64,000 nt of DNA from assembly GCA_017428525.1 (NCBI GenBank), contig JAFRQQ010000037.1, positions 20,365 to 84,364 on the forward strand. Direction: 5' to 3'. This DNA is from Clostridia bacterium (GTDB lineage: Bacteria; Bacillota; Clostridia; Oscillospirales; Acutalibacteraceae). The position numbers and the translations under genes were made by a program. Below are positions 50,510 to 59,244 of this stretch, piece after piece. The notes under the pieces were generated by a model. It saw nothing but the letters and a program-made list of their open reading frames with translations, did no database searches and was not told the origin of the DNA. The stretch's first letter is position 1. Each line of letters opens with the position of its first letter.

Positions 50510-52111
50510 ATGAAGCGCGTGCTTGCGGCGTTTTTCTGTTTGTTTGCAATTTATGCCGGCATTCTGCTGCGGATGAGCCGGCTGATGTTTGCCGCGGTTC
50601 CGGCGGCGCGATCGGAAGCGGGGCGTCTGGTTGAGATCGCGCAGCTGCGCGGCACGATCTATGACTGCCGGCTGCAGCCGCTGACCAACGACGGCGAGGC
50701 GCGGTGCATCGCGGTCAAGCCGACGATGCTGGCTCTGCCGCTGCTGCAGGCGCTGCTGCCGCCGACGGCCTATGAAACGGTTGCGGCGCGGCTGTCCTCC
50801 GGTCTGCCCGTCGTGGTCACGGTGGATGCGCCCGTCGAGGGCGGCGATGCCGTTGTGAACGCCGCTTATCCCGTGCGGTACGGGTCGCGCTCGGCCGCGC
50901 ATATCATCGGCCATCTGGATGCCGAAGGGCACGGCGCGGCGGGGATCGAAAAAGCCTTTGACGCGCTTCTGACGGAAACCGGCGGCACCGCGGCTGCGCG
51001 GTTTCTGACCGATGCGCAGGGGAAAGTGCTGCTCGGCGAGCCGATCGAAATCAGCGGCACGCAGATTCCGGCAGGGGGCGTCGTGCTGACGCTGGATCGG
51101 GAGATACAGCAGATTGTTGAGGATGTGCTGGACGAAAGCGGATATCCCTGCACGGCCGCCGTGGCGCTGGAAATCGGCAGCGGCGCGATCCGCGCCTGCG
51201 TTTCAAGACCGGCCTTTGACCCGAACAACGTGGCAGCCGGTCTGAACGACAAAAACGCCCCGTTCGTCAACCGCGCGTTTTCCGCGTTCGCGGTGGGGTC
51301 CGTTTTCAAACCGGCGGTCGCCGCGGCGGCGCTCATGCACGGGCAGGGCGATTTCACTTGGACCTGCACGGGCAGCATCACGGTCGGGGGCGTCACCTTT
51401 CACTGCCCGAAGGCGAAGGGCCACGGTGAAATGCAGCTGACCTCGGCGCTGGCGCACTCCTGCAACACCTATTTTATCGCGCTCGGCCAGCAGCTCGGCA
51501 AAACGGCCGTGCGGGAAATCGCCGCGCAGCTCGGTTTCGGCGCGTCCGCGCCGCTCGCAGACGGCGTTCTGCCGGCGGCCGGCAATCTGCCGGAGCTTTC
51601 CGCGCTGGATTCTCCGGCGGCGCTGGCGAATCTATCGTTCGGGCAGGGGATGCTGACGGCCACGCCGCTGCAGATCTGCGCAATGACGGCGACGCTTGCG
51701 CAGGGCGGGGAGCGCATCGAGCCCTATTTGGTTGTCGGCACGCGTGAAAGCGACGGCACCGTGACGCCGGCCAAGCGGCCGACCGCGCAAAGGGTGCTTT
51801 CCGCCGATGCGGCGGCGACGATCTGCGCTGCGCTGCGTCAGGTCGTGACCGATGGCAGCGGACGCCGTGCGCAGAGTGAAACGGTTGCGATTGCGGGCAA
51901 AACCGCGACGGCGCAGACCGGTCGCGCACGGGCGGGGGAGGAGATCTACAACGCCTGGTTTACAGGCTATTTTCCCGCAGATGCGCCGCGCTACGCCGTG
52001 ACGGTGCTGGTCGAGGACGGCGGCGAAGGGGCCGTGAGCTGTGCGCCGCTCGTGCGGGAGATCGCAGAACGGATCTCCGCCCTGGAAAGCGGCGGCGCTC
52101 CCGACGGGTGA
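50510..52111 (+). CDS. Class B penicillin-binding protein (transpeptidase)
   Basis: This 533-residue protein has an N-terminal anchor (VLAAFFCLFAIYAGILLRMS), a dimerisation region (LRGTIYDCRLQPLTN) and a transpeptidase domain. The nucleophile motif is FAVGSVFKPAVAAAALM (S264-x-x-K) and SxN is HSCNTYF. The third motif reads KTA (K464-T-A466) instead of KTG, in IAGKTATAQTGRA. FGQGMLTATPLQICAMTATL is typical of the PBP2/FtsI/SpoVD group. I start at ATG 50510, eight bases after GGGGG. At 533 residues it is shorter than most FtsI/PBP2 proteins and lacks PASTA domains. It may serve sporulation or a specialised wall function (inference). Confidence 0.88.
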   Translation: MKRVLAAFFCLFAIYAGILLRMSRLMFAAVPAARSEAGRLVEIAQLRGTIYDCRLQPLTNDGEARCIAVKPTMLALPLLQALLPPTAYETVAARLSSGLPVVVTVDAPVEGGDAVVNAAYPVRYGSRSAAHIIGHLDAEGHGAAGIEKAFDALLTETGGTAAARFLTDAQGKVLLGEPIEISGTQIPAGGVVLTLDREIQQIVEDVLDESGYPCTAAVALEIGSGAIRACVSRPAFDPNNVAAGLNDKNAPFVNRAFSAFAVGSVFKPAVAAAALMHGQGDFTWTCTGSITVGGVTFHCPKAKGHGEMQLTSALAHSCNTYFIALGQQLGKTAVREIAAQLGFGASAPLADGVLPAAGNLPELSALDSPAALANLSFGQGMLTATPLQICAMTATLAQGGERIEPYLVVGTRESDGTVTPAKRPTAQRVLSADAAATICAALRQVVTDGSGRRAQSETVAIAGKTATAQTGRARAGEEIYNAWFTGYFPADAPRYAVTVLVEDGGEGAVSCAPLVREIAERISALESGGAPDG

Positions 52112-52167
52112 TCCGCAAAACGAGCCTCTCCGTCGCAGAAAAAAACGCAATTATTTAAAAAAACCTC

Positions 52168-52196
52168 TTGACATTCCGCCGCTGCTTTGCTATAAT
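52168..52196 (+). promoter_or_regulatory. Sigma-A promoter of tRNA-Leu(GAG)
   Basis: TTGACA, a 17-base spacer and TATAAT, 28 bases before the tRNA. Confidence 0.88.
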
Positions 52197-52223
52197 AGCC
52201 AATGTTCCGAAAGGAGCAGCCAT

Positions 52224-52307
52224 GCGAGAGTGGCGGAATTGGCAGACGCGCACGTTTGAGGGGCGTGTATCCTTGATGTACGGGTTCAAGTCCCGTCTCT
52301 CGCACCA
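52224..52307 (+). tRNA. tRNA-Leu (anticodon GAG)
   Basis: This 84-base class II tRNA has acceptor GCGAGAG/CTCTCGC, A as discriminator and an encoded CCA. The anticodon stem CACGT/GCGTG encloses loop TTGAGGG, giving anticodon GAG. The T arm contains GGGTTCAAGTCCC, and the D-loop GGCGGAATTGGCAGACGC and a variable arm are those of leucine tRNAs. It reads CUC and CUU, the codon class of the Leu T-box specifier. Confidence 0.95.
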
Positions 52308-52345
52308 GAGAGAGGGTTCCCTCTCCGGAATCCTCTCTTTTTTCA
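52308..52345 (+). terminator. Terminator after tRNA-Leu(GAG)
   Basis: AGAGAGG and CCTCTCT form a stem with an inner CTCTCCGGA part, followed by TTTTTTC. Confidence 0.75.
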
Positions 52346-52433
52346 AGTGACAACCGGCGGATCAGCTTGGTCACCCGCTCCGGCGGAAGCCCGCCCTCGG
52401 TCGCCGCGCCGTGTAAAATTTAGCGGTGTTCAC

Positions 52434-52520
52434 GCGGATATGGCGGAATTGGCAGACGCGTTAGATTCAGGTTCTAATGGTCGCAAGACTGTGCAGGTTC
52501 AAGTCCTGTTATCCGCACCA
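52434..52520 (+). tRNA. tRNA-Leu (anticodon CAG)
   Basis: This 87-base class II tRNA has acceptor GCGGATA/TATCCGC, discriminator A and an encoded CCA. The anticodon stem TTAGA/TCTAA encloses loop TTCAGGT, giving anticodon CAG (codon CUG). The T arm is CAGGTTCAAGTCCTG. It is the last core-like feature before the composition shift. Confidence 0.95.
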
Positions 52521-52527
52521 AACAGTG

Positions 52528-52576
52528 AAAACCCAAGTATATCAAGGCTTTCAGGCTTTGAGGCTTGGGTTTTTTC
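52528..52576 (+). terminator. Terminator after tRNA-Leu(CAG)
   Basis: AAACCCAAG pairs with CTTGGGTTT, followed by more Ts. Confidence 0.8.
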
Positions 52577-52992
52577 TTGCTTTTTCAGGGATGTTTAAAT
52601 TCACTTTTGAAAAATTATAAAGGGGTTTTAATGGGTTTTTGGGGGTTTAAACGGGTCAATTTGTGCCACTTTTTGTGCCACTTTATTTTCGTGTCTTGCG
52701 AGCTCAAATTTGTATTTTTCGCCACCACAATATATTGTGGTCGGGTTTTTAAAAGAGAAACGGCTGTGAAGCGATTGCCAAGCAGCCATTCAAACATTCA
52801 GTTAACGTATCTTATCAACAGTCCTTTATGTTCTTTTCCGTCTTTTTTCCGCGCAGAAACAGTTCGTTCAGATATTCCAAGGTCGGCAGCAAGGTTGACT
52901 CCGGAGCTGTAAATGGTTCAAACAGAATCAACGGCAAAGAGTTGCAATTTCGTCCCTCTTTGCAGTTTGCGCGTTCTTTTTATTTAAAATGA
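52577..52992. other. AT-rich, gene-free junction with possible integrase remnant
   Basis: No intact gene is visible. On the minus strand, one frame around 52630-52740 reads KFELARHENKVAQKVAQIDP before a stop. This resembles the basic tail seen on some tyrosine recombinases next to tRNA-Leu sites, but the rest of the protein is absent. There is a perfect 18-base palindrome at 52724-52741 (ACCACAATATATTGTGGT). This fits a decayed integration site, weakly. Confidence 0.35.
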
Positions 52993-53021
52993 TTGAAATG
53001 AAATGAGTTTGTTGATATAAT
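52993..53021 (+). promoter_or_regulatory. Promoter at the start of the accessory region
   Basis: TTGAAA, a 17-base spacer and TATAAT, 230 bases upstream of the GNAT gene at 53254. Confidence 0.75.
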
Positions 53022-53074
53022 AAAAAATAATGAGCGTTCAAGTGCAGAAAGGAAGCGGCGTGCAGCGGATCATT

Positions 53075-53101
53075 CAGTTGTTTACATTCTGTAAACAACT
53101 G
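53075..53101 (+). repeat. Inverted repeat in the leader of the GNAT gene
   Basis: CAGTTGTTTAC and GTAAACAACTG form a perfect 11-bp stem with a five-base loop (ATTCT). No T-tract follows, so it is not a standard terminator. It may be an operator or an RNA element. Confidence 0.7.
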
Positions 53102-53125
53102 ATTCAGCGCTGTTTCTTCTCTGCC

Positions 53126-53192
53126 TGTCACGCTTCCGGAGGCTTCGGGATCCCTTGATACACAAGGGCTTTGAGGTCCTGAAAGCGTGACA
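53126..53192 (+). ncRNA. Predicted three-helix structured leader RNA
   Basis: Three nested helices are visible. The outer is TGTCACGCT with AGCGTGACA (9 bp). The middle is TTCGGGA with TCCTGAA (7 bp, one G-U). The inner is CCCTTG with CAAGGG (6 bp, loop ATACA). They are separated by purine-rich asymmetric bulges. It is downstream of the promoter at 52993 and upstream of the GNAT gene. I do not recognise a known riboswitch class; a recombination-type folded site is an alternative. Confidence 0.5.
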
Positions 53193-53227
53193 AAGGATCT
53201 GATGCTGTATAAAGACAGGTTCCATGT

Positions 53228-53245
53228 AAAACGGGATTAGCGAGG
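53228..53245 (+). repeat. Island leader repeat, copy 1 (partial)
   Basis: Reads ACGGGATTAGCGAGG near the start codon at 53254; only the right half of the element is recognisable. Confidence 0.5.
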
Positions 53246-53253
53246 ATAATAAA

Positions 53254-53778
53254 ATGATTGAGTTAAAGCCACTTGTCCCTTCCGACAAAGAGCAGTTCGT
53301 ACTCGACAACCAGGAAGCTTTCAATTACGGCGCGATGCAGGAGTTCGGTATGCGCGATGACCATTTTGAAGAGGACGGTCAGATTATTTCACGCGAAACA
53401 ATTGAGCGCTCCATAGACGAAGGCGAGGCATACCGCATTGTGCTTGACGGCAAAAATGTCGGAGGCGCGATAATAAGAGCAGACGGCGGCAGAGGCGACC
53501 TTGATATTCTGTTTGTTTCGCCTGAAGTTCACAGCAAAGGCGTCGGCTATGCCGCCTGGTGTGAGATTGAAAAGCTTCATCCCGAAGTCAAAGTGTGGGA
53601 AACGGTCACACCGTATTTTGAAAAACGGAATATTCATTTTTATGTAAACAGATGCGGGTTTCATATTGTTGAGTTCTTCAACAGCCGGCATCCCGACCCG
53701 AACGACCCCGATTCAACAGAAATGATTGATGAGCAGTTCCCCGACGGAGTGTTCAGGTTTGAAAAGATAATAAAATAA
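53254..53778 (+). CDS. GNAT-family N-acetyltransferase
   Basis: This 174-residue acetyltransferase-like protein has ILFVSPEVHSKGVGYAAWCE in the acetyl-CoA-binding position (V-x-P-E-x-x-x-KGVGY) and YFEKRNIHFYVNRCGFHIVE in the later strand-helix. The substrate is unknown. The ribosome-binding site GAGG belongs to the island leader repeat. Codon use is more AT-rich than in genes before 52,520. Confidence 0.87.
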   Translation: MIELKPLVPSDKEQFVLDNQEAFNYGAMQEFGMRDDHFEEDGQIISRETIERSIDEGEAYRIVLDGKNVGGAIIRADGGRGDLDILFVSPEVHSKGVGYAAWCEIEKLHPEVKVWETVTPYFEKRNIHFYVNRCGFHIVEFFNSRHPDPNDPDSTEMIDEQFPDGVFRFEKIIK

Positions 53779-53799
53779 ACAAATCGGGATTTAACGAGG
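53778..53799 (+). repeat. Island leader repeat, copy 2
   Basis: AACAAATCGGGATTTAACGAGG; the CAAATC/GATTTG-type stem is directly before the GAGG site of the gene at 53808. Confidence 0.75.
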
Positions 53800-53807
53800 T
53801 GTGGTAA

Positions 53808-56800
53808 TTGAAAAAAGCATTATCAATTGTTTTGATACTTGCGGTGCTTTTATCGGTGTGTATAACGCCGGTTTCAGCCGTTACAAATAAATCAGGCTCC
53901 GCTTTCTGTATTTCGTTTGATGAAATCGGGGCATCAATCGTCTGCTTGTGGCAGAGAATAATAAATATTTTCAAAGGTGTGAATGAAATGAAACTTCCTT
54001 CGCCCGAACCGCTTAAGGATAAATCGGTTCCGTCTGGGGGAATACCGTCTGTTGACCCCGCTCAGGCGGCAGTGCCGGCGGAAGCTCTGCGCGCTTTTGA
54101 AATTGAATTTGAAAGCGGGAAAGTATACACCGATCCTTTTGGGGATATTACGCTTGACCTGATTCTGACCGACGGAAAGATTCAATATACCACTCCCGCT
54201 TTCTGGGACGGCGGCAACACATGGAAAGTCCGCATAGCCTGCCCGTCCGAAGGCAAATGGTATTACAGAACGGTCTGTTCCGATGTGGAAAACTCCGACC
54301 TTGACGGCAAAACAGGTATTATTGAATGCGCAGTGTATAAAGGAAACCTTGAAGTATATAAACGCGGATTTGTCACCACGGGTTACGGCAAAAAGTATTT
54401 TACCTACGGCGACGGAACACCGTTCTTTTATCTCGGCGACACTCACTGGGGCTTCGGCGATGAAACGCCGGATATGGTGCGTGAAATTGCTGAGAGAAGA
54501 GTGAATCAGGGCTTTACGGTGTGGCAGAGCGAGCCAATCGGAGAAAAATTTGACCTGACCGACGGCGTCAGTGAAACCGATATTAAGGGCTTCCGCAATT
54601 ATGATGAAAAGTTCCGCATTGTGGCAGACGCGGGTCTTACCCATGCGAACGCCCAGTTTTTCTACCCCGCTTATATGGAACGGCTTATAGAAAGCCACGG
54701 CGGATATTCCGGTGAAACGATATCCGGCACTGTTGACGGCAAGGAAGCGACAATAAGAGATCTTTCCGGTGAAGCGAAGACATATCTTGAAAAGCTCAGC
54801 AGATACTGGGTTGCACGTTACGGCGCTTATCCGGTTATCTGGACTCTCGGGCAGGAAACCGACAATGATTTTTATTGGGAGAATGACGGGCAAAGGGGCT
54901 GGAATGCGCTGAATAACCCGTATAAACTTGTAGCGGAATATATAGAGAAATACGATATGTATTCTCATCCGCTTACGGCTCATCAGGAATATGCCGATAT
55001 GACTGCCGCCTACGGCAACGGCAGCGGCAGCAGTGAGGATCTGACGGTTTATCATAATGCTGCATCGCCTTCGGCTTTCCGCGATGTTTCCGCACATAAT
55101 TTCTATGCTGCTCAGTGGCCACCCGCGCTCACATATAACGGCGGTTTCTCAGTTGCTAAAGATTATTGGTTTAACTCTCAGGGCAAACCGTCAATAAACT
55201 ATGAGGGCCGTTACCGCGGGCTTTGGACTATGGACTTCGGCGCAAGGGCGCAGGGCTGGATGGCATATCTCAACGGTATGTTCGGTTACGGCTGGGGCGG
55301 TCAGGGCACCTGGTGCTATTTAAGCTCTTACGGTCTGGATGAAGAAAGTGACGACGGCGTTGATGTCATCACTCCCGAAATCAAGAAAAGCGCCGCCTGG
55401 CAGGATGCTCTTGATTATCCGAGTTCTTATCAGTCCTGTTATATGCGTTCGTTTCTTGAGGACGGCAAATGGTGGGAACTGATTCCGCGCTTTGACAATG
55501 AAGCATATTTTCTGCCATCGGAAGGCGCGCTCGGAATCTGCGCCGCGAATAATGATTCATCTGAAACCGTTGTTTACTTCTATTCATTCAGCGATACATC
55601 TGTTGCCGCAAAGCCGAACACCGGCGACGGACTCAAAGCCGGAACAATCGGACATCTGAAACCGTTTGCGGAATACACCTATCAATGGTTTGACCCCGTA
55701 AACGGCGAATACGGCGAAAGCGGCACATTCAAAGCGTCGATGCTCGGCACATACTATATAGCATCCAAACCCACGGCAACCGACTGGGCAATCAGAATTG
55801 AACGAAAGGAAAGTGAGCAGGGCTTGAAAGAATTCTTTACGGAACTGTTCAAGAAAAAAGAAGAAGAACCGAAGGAGGGTCCCGTTGCGGCGATTATCCC
55901 GAACCAGGGCATCTGCGACCCGCATATCCATATTTTTAACGGCAGGGCGTATTTATACGCAACGCACGACCGCGGTCCCGGCCAGGAGATTTACCGCATG
56001 GATGACTGGCGGATTTATTCCTCCGACGACCTGGTGAACTGGACTCTTGAAACAACAATCAATCCCGAAGACACATTCCTCGGCACATGCGAGGAGTGCT
56101 ATGCCACCGACGCCGCGGAGCGAAACGGCAAGTATTACTTCTACTTTTCTCATCAGCAGTATCAGACGGGCGTCATGGTCAGCGAAAACGGTCCTGCCGG
56201 TCCGTTCAAAGATGCGCTCGGCAAGCCTCTGCTTCCGCCCGGACTCGCTGATACACCCTCTTATGACCCGACGGTATTCATTGATGACGATGAGAACAAA
56301 ACCCCTTATATCATGTGGGGCTACACCCTCGGGGGCAAACATTATTACATAGCGCGGCTGAATGAAGATATGATCTCGCTTGCTGAAGAACCGAAGGCTG
56401 TTGAGATTATCGACGGCTGGGAAAATGACGCCTGCTGGATTTCAAAATTCAACGGAGTATATTATCTCAATTCCCATGAGGGCGCATACGCAACAAGCGA
56501 CAGCATTTATGGTCCCTATACATACCGCGGCAGAATCTGCCGTGATTGCTTCACGGACCACGGAACATTTTTCAGTTTCAACGGGCAGGATTATTTTGCT
56601 TACGGTGTGCCCGAAAACTATGAGCGTGACGAGCCTCTCGACCGCTACTACCGCACAACCAAGATCGTTTATGCCCATATTAAAGACAACGGCGAAATTG
56701 TAACCGACGAATTCATAAAAGGCACGGGCGTCGCCAAATATGACGCGGGCTGGGAAACCATCAAAGGCGAATGGTTCTTTGATAAATCCGCTGAGATATA

Positions 56801-57131
56801 CAAAAAAGAAAATGCCGGCGGATTTGAAATGCGCGGCATTACGGACGGTTCTTATCTATATTTTCCGAAAATTCAGAATATGCCCGCAAACGCGCTGCTT
56901 AAAGTGCGCATTGCCAACGGCGGCAACACGCCCTGCACGCTGGAAATACGCAAAGACGGCCCGCACGGCGAACTGCTCGGCAAGTGTGAAACAGGCAGCA
57001 CAGGCGGTTATGACAGTTTCGAAACCTTTGATATCGCGCTTAAAAACACGGCAGGAACTCACGAAATCTGCTTTGTATTCCGCATAGAATCCGGCGAAGA
57101 ACTGCGGTTTGAAGATTTCTGTTTTGAATAA
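53808..57131 (+). CDS. Secreted multidomain glycosidase: DUF5060, DUF4038 (apiosidase-like) and GH43-like propeller
   Basis: This 1,107-residue protein starts with TTG and a signal peptide (LSIVLILAVLLSVCITPVSA). Residues about 95-190 look like DUF5060 (TPAFWDGGNTWKVRIACPSE). Residues about 190-650 look like the DUF4038/apiosidase-like TIM barrel (FFYLGDTHWGFGDETPDMVR, VIWTLGQETDNDFYWENDGQ, GARAQGWMAYLNGMFGYGWG). After a Lys/Glu linker near 680 comes a GH43-type five-blade propeller (CDPHIHIFNGRAYLYATHDR, SYDPTVFIDDDENKTPYIMW, WENDACWISKFNGVYYLNSH), and the last 120 residues look like a carbohydrate-binding domain. Apiose-, arabinose- or xylose-containing plant polymers are the likely targets. 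The two catalytic modules in one chain suggest sequential side-chain removal (inference). Confidence 0.87.
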   Translation: MKKALSIVLILAVLLSVCITPVSAVTNKSGSAFCISFDEIGASIVCLWQRIINIFKGVNEMKLPSPEPLKDKSVPSGGIPSVDPAQAAVPAEALRAFEIEFESGKVYTDPFGDITLDLILTDGKIQYTTPAFWDGGNTWKVRIACPSEGKWYYRTVCSDVENSDLDGKTGIIECAVYKGNLEVYKRGFVTTGYGKKYFTYGDGTPFFYLGDTHWGFGDETPDMVREIAERRVNQGFTVWQSEPIGEKFDLTDGVSETDIKGFRNYDEKFRIVADAGLTHANAQFFYPAYMERLIESHGGYSGETISGTVDGKEATIRDLSGEAKTYLEKLSRYWVARYGAYPVIWTLGQETDNDFYWENDGQRGWNALNNPYKLVAEYIEKYDMYSHPLTAHQEYADMTAAYGNGSGSSEDLTVYHNAASPSAFRDVSAHNFYAAQWPPALTYNGGFSVAKDYWFNSQGKPSINYEGRYRGLWTMDFGARAQGWMAYLNGMFGYGWGGQGTWCYLSSYGLDEESDDGVDVITPEIKKSAAWQDALDYPSSYQSCYMRSFLEDGKWWELIPRFDNEAYFLPSEGALGICAANNDSSETVVYFYSFSDTSVAAKPNTGDGLKAGTIGHLKPFAEYTYQWFDPVNGEYGESGTFKASMLGTYYIASKPTATDWAIRIERKESEQGLKEFFTELFKKKEEEPKEGPVAAIIPNQGICDPHIHIFNGRAYLYATHDRGPGQEIYRMDDWRIYSSDDLVNWTLETTINPEDTFLGTCEECYATDAAERNGKYYFYFSHQQYQTGVMVSENGPAGPFKDALGKPLLPPGLADTPSYDPTVFIDDDENKTPYIMWGYTLGGKHYYIARLNEDMISLAEEPKAVEIIDGWENDACWISKFNGVYYLNSHEGAYATSDSIYGPYTYRGRICRDCFTDHGTFFSFNGQDYFAYGVPENYERDEPLDRYYRTTKIVYAHIKDNGEIVTDEFIKGTGVAKYDAGWETIKGEWFFDKSAEIYKKENAGGFEMRGITDGSYLYFPKIQNMPANALLKVRIANGGNTPCTLEIRKDGPHGELLGKCETGSTGGYDSFETFDIALKNTAGTHEICFVFRIESGEELRFEDFCFE

Positions 57132-57138
57132 ACAGACT

Positions 57139-57156
57139 GACAAATTCCGGTTTGTC
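57139..57156 (+). repeat. Island leader repeat, copy 3 (inverted form)
   Basis: GACAAATTCCGGTTTGTC, an imperfect palindrome just after the stop at 57131. Confidence 0.75.
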
Positions 57157-57216
57157 AAGCACTGATAAGATAATCTCAACGAAAACAGAAAAACCACAAA
57201 AGGGGTTAAGATCATT

Positions 57217-59244
57217 GTGAAACGAATTGTTTCGATTATCATTATTGTTATTATGTTGACCGGGATCGCAGTGCCCTGTGCATATTCCGCAGACAAGGTC
57301 AATGAAGCGGAGCCTTCCTCATTGACAGTTCTACTTGAAAAAATCGGCGGCGCAACTGGGTGTTTATTCGGACGCATTCTGAAATCGATTACATTCACGG
57401 ATGAAACCCGCATAAAAAAAGCGAAACCCCGTGAGGCGGCAGGGGAAAAGAGCGGCACACCGTTGTTTTCAGGCGACGCGGAGCAGACTCTTTCCGCTGA
57501 AACCTGGTGTATGGTTGAATTAAGCTATGAGAGCGAAAAGAGTTACGCGGATCCGTTCAATGAAGTGACGCTTGATCTGCTTCTTTACGGCAATGGCAGA
57601 CTTTATACCGTTCCCGCTTTCTGGGACGGAGGAAACACTTGGCGAATCAGATTTGTCTGCCCGGCAGCGGGCATATGGCAATGCAAAACCGTCTGCTCTG
57701 ATGAATCAAACACAGCGCTTCACAACAGGACCGCCCAGGTCGACTGCTCGGCATACAGCGGGAATCTTGAAATATACAAGCACGGCTTTGTCACCACCCG
57801 TTACGGTGAAAAATACCTGACTTATGAAGACGGCACACCGTTTTATTATCTCGGAGATACGCATTGGCAGCTGGCGCAGGAAACGCCTGAAATCGTTGCC
57901 GCAATCTGTGAAAAAAGGGTTGAGCAAGGCTTTACGGTTTATCAGAGCCAGCCGAACGACTGCGCTTTCAATTCCGCCGTAACCGAAAATATAGGTGAAA
58001 ACGCACTGGATGACCTTCGCGATTTCGATCAGAAATTCCGCATAATATCCGAAAACGGACTTATCCACGCGCATTCTCAGTTTTTCTGGCCGCTTTCCGG
58101 AATGACAAGGCTTATTAACAATCACGGCGGCTGGACTGAACCGAAAATAACCGGAATGCTCGGCACAAAGAAAGTCATAATGCCCGACCTTTCCGATGAA
58201 GCAAAGGAATATCTTGAAAAACTTGCGCGCTATTGGGTGGCGAGATACAGCGCGTTTCCCGTTATATGGACGCTCGGTCAGGAAATTGACAACGACCCGT
58301 ATCAAGACGAAACTTCCCCTTGGAACGCAGTAAATAATCCTTATAAATATGTGGCAGAGTATCTCGCAAAATATGATCCCTATGACCATCCTGTGACCGC
58401 GCACCAGGAGAGCACAGGCGACACCGTCGCTTACGGAAACGGCCTGGGCAGCGGCGAACTGAATATGATATGGTATCCGGGCGCAGCGGCGTCTGCGTTC
58501 AGGAATGTTGAAGCACATACGATTTATGCCGCGCAGTGGCATCCAAACCTGACAAAACGTGACGACTTTATGTCAGCGCGGGATTACTGGTATAACGGTC
58601 AGGGAAAGCCGGTCGTCAACTACGAAGGACTTTATTGCTATCTGTGGACAAAGAATTTCGGCGCGCGTGCGCAGGCGTGGGCATCCTATCTTACCGGGCT
58701 TTACGGCTGTTCCTGGGGCGGTCAGCCCACATGGGCGTATCAGAATTCTTTCGATATCAATGTCTGTTCTGACGACGGCGTCGATCTCATCCGCCCGGAG
58801 GAAAAACAGGCCGCCACATGGCGGGATGCGCTGGAATACCCGTCGTCATATCAGGTTGGATATATGCGCTCTTTTATGGAACAGTCTGAATGGTATAATC
58901 TGATTCCGCGTTTTAATAATCTTGCTTATTTCACCCCTGCGTCTGACGTTTATTCCTATTGCGCAAGCAATAAAGACAACACGGAAATGGTGGTTTACTT
59001 CTATTCTTTCACCGATCTTTCGGTCGCCGAAAAAGCGAACACCAAAAATTACGGCGGTATTATGACCGGCACTGTCGGCTGTCTTGAACCCGACGCTGCA
59101 TATGCTTACACATGGTTCAACCCCGTAACCGGAGAATATGCCGAAGAAGGCACTTTCATCGCATCCGTCTTCGGAACATATTATCTCGGAAACAAGCCAT
59201 CCGCAACTGACTGGGTTATAAGAATTACGAAGCTTTCACAATGA
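57217..59244 (+). CDS. Secreted DUF5060/DUF4038 (apiosidase-like) glycosidase, paralogue
   Basis: This 675-residue protein has a GTG start and signal peptide (IVSIIIIVIMLTGIAVPCAY). It aligns along its length with residues 1-660 of the preceding protein: VPAFWDGGNTWRIRFVCPAA, PFYYLGDTHWQLAQETPEIV, VIWTLGQEIDNDPYQDETSP, FGARAQAWASYLTGLYGCSW and WRDALEYPSSYQVGYMRSFM. It lacks the GH43-like part. The pair looks like a tandem duplication followed by domain gain or loss. Both keep a short amphipathic aromatic segment after the signal (GCLFGRILKSI here). The exact substrate is unknown; apiosidase activity is known for related DUF4038 (GH140) enzymes. Confidence 0.87.
   Translation: MKRIVSIIIIVIMLTGIAVPCAYSADKVNEAEPSSLTVLLEKIGGATGCLFGRILKSITFTDETRIKKAKPREAAGEKSGTPLFSGDAEQTLSAETWCMVELSYESEKSYADPFNEVTLDLLLYGNGRLYTVPAFWDGGNTWRIRFVCPAAGIWQCKTVCSDESNTALHNRTAQVDCSAYSGNLEIYKHGFVTTRYGEKYLTYEDGTPFYYLGDTHWQLAQETPEIVAAICEKRVEQGFTVYQSQPNDCAFNSAVTENIGENALDDLRDFDQKFRIISENGLIHAHSQFFWPLSGMTRLINNHGGWTEPKITGMLGTKKVIMPDLSDEAKEYLEKLARYWVARYSAFPVIWTLGQEIDNDPYQDETSPWNAVNNPYKYVAEYLAKYDPYDHPVTAHQESTGDTVAYGNGLGSGELNMIWYPGAAASAFRNVEAHTIYAAQWHPNLTKRDDFMSARDYWYNGQGKPVVNYEGLYCYLWTKNFGARAQAWASYLTGLYGCSWGGQPTWAYQNSFDINVCSDDGVDLIRPEEKQAATWRDALEYPSSYQVGYMRSFMEQSEWYNLIPRFNNLAYFTPASDVYSYCASNKDNTEMVVYFYSFTDLSVAEKANTKNYGGIMTGTVGCLEPDAAYAYTWFNPVTGEYAEEGTFIASVFGTYYLGNKPSATDWVIRITKLSQ

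Noticed and set aside
52615..52797. 60-codon minus-strand frame in the island junction
   Set aside because: Short, Lys/Trp-rich and without start signals; the neighbouring frame gives the more plausible recombinase-like tail, so at best it is a remnant.
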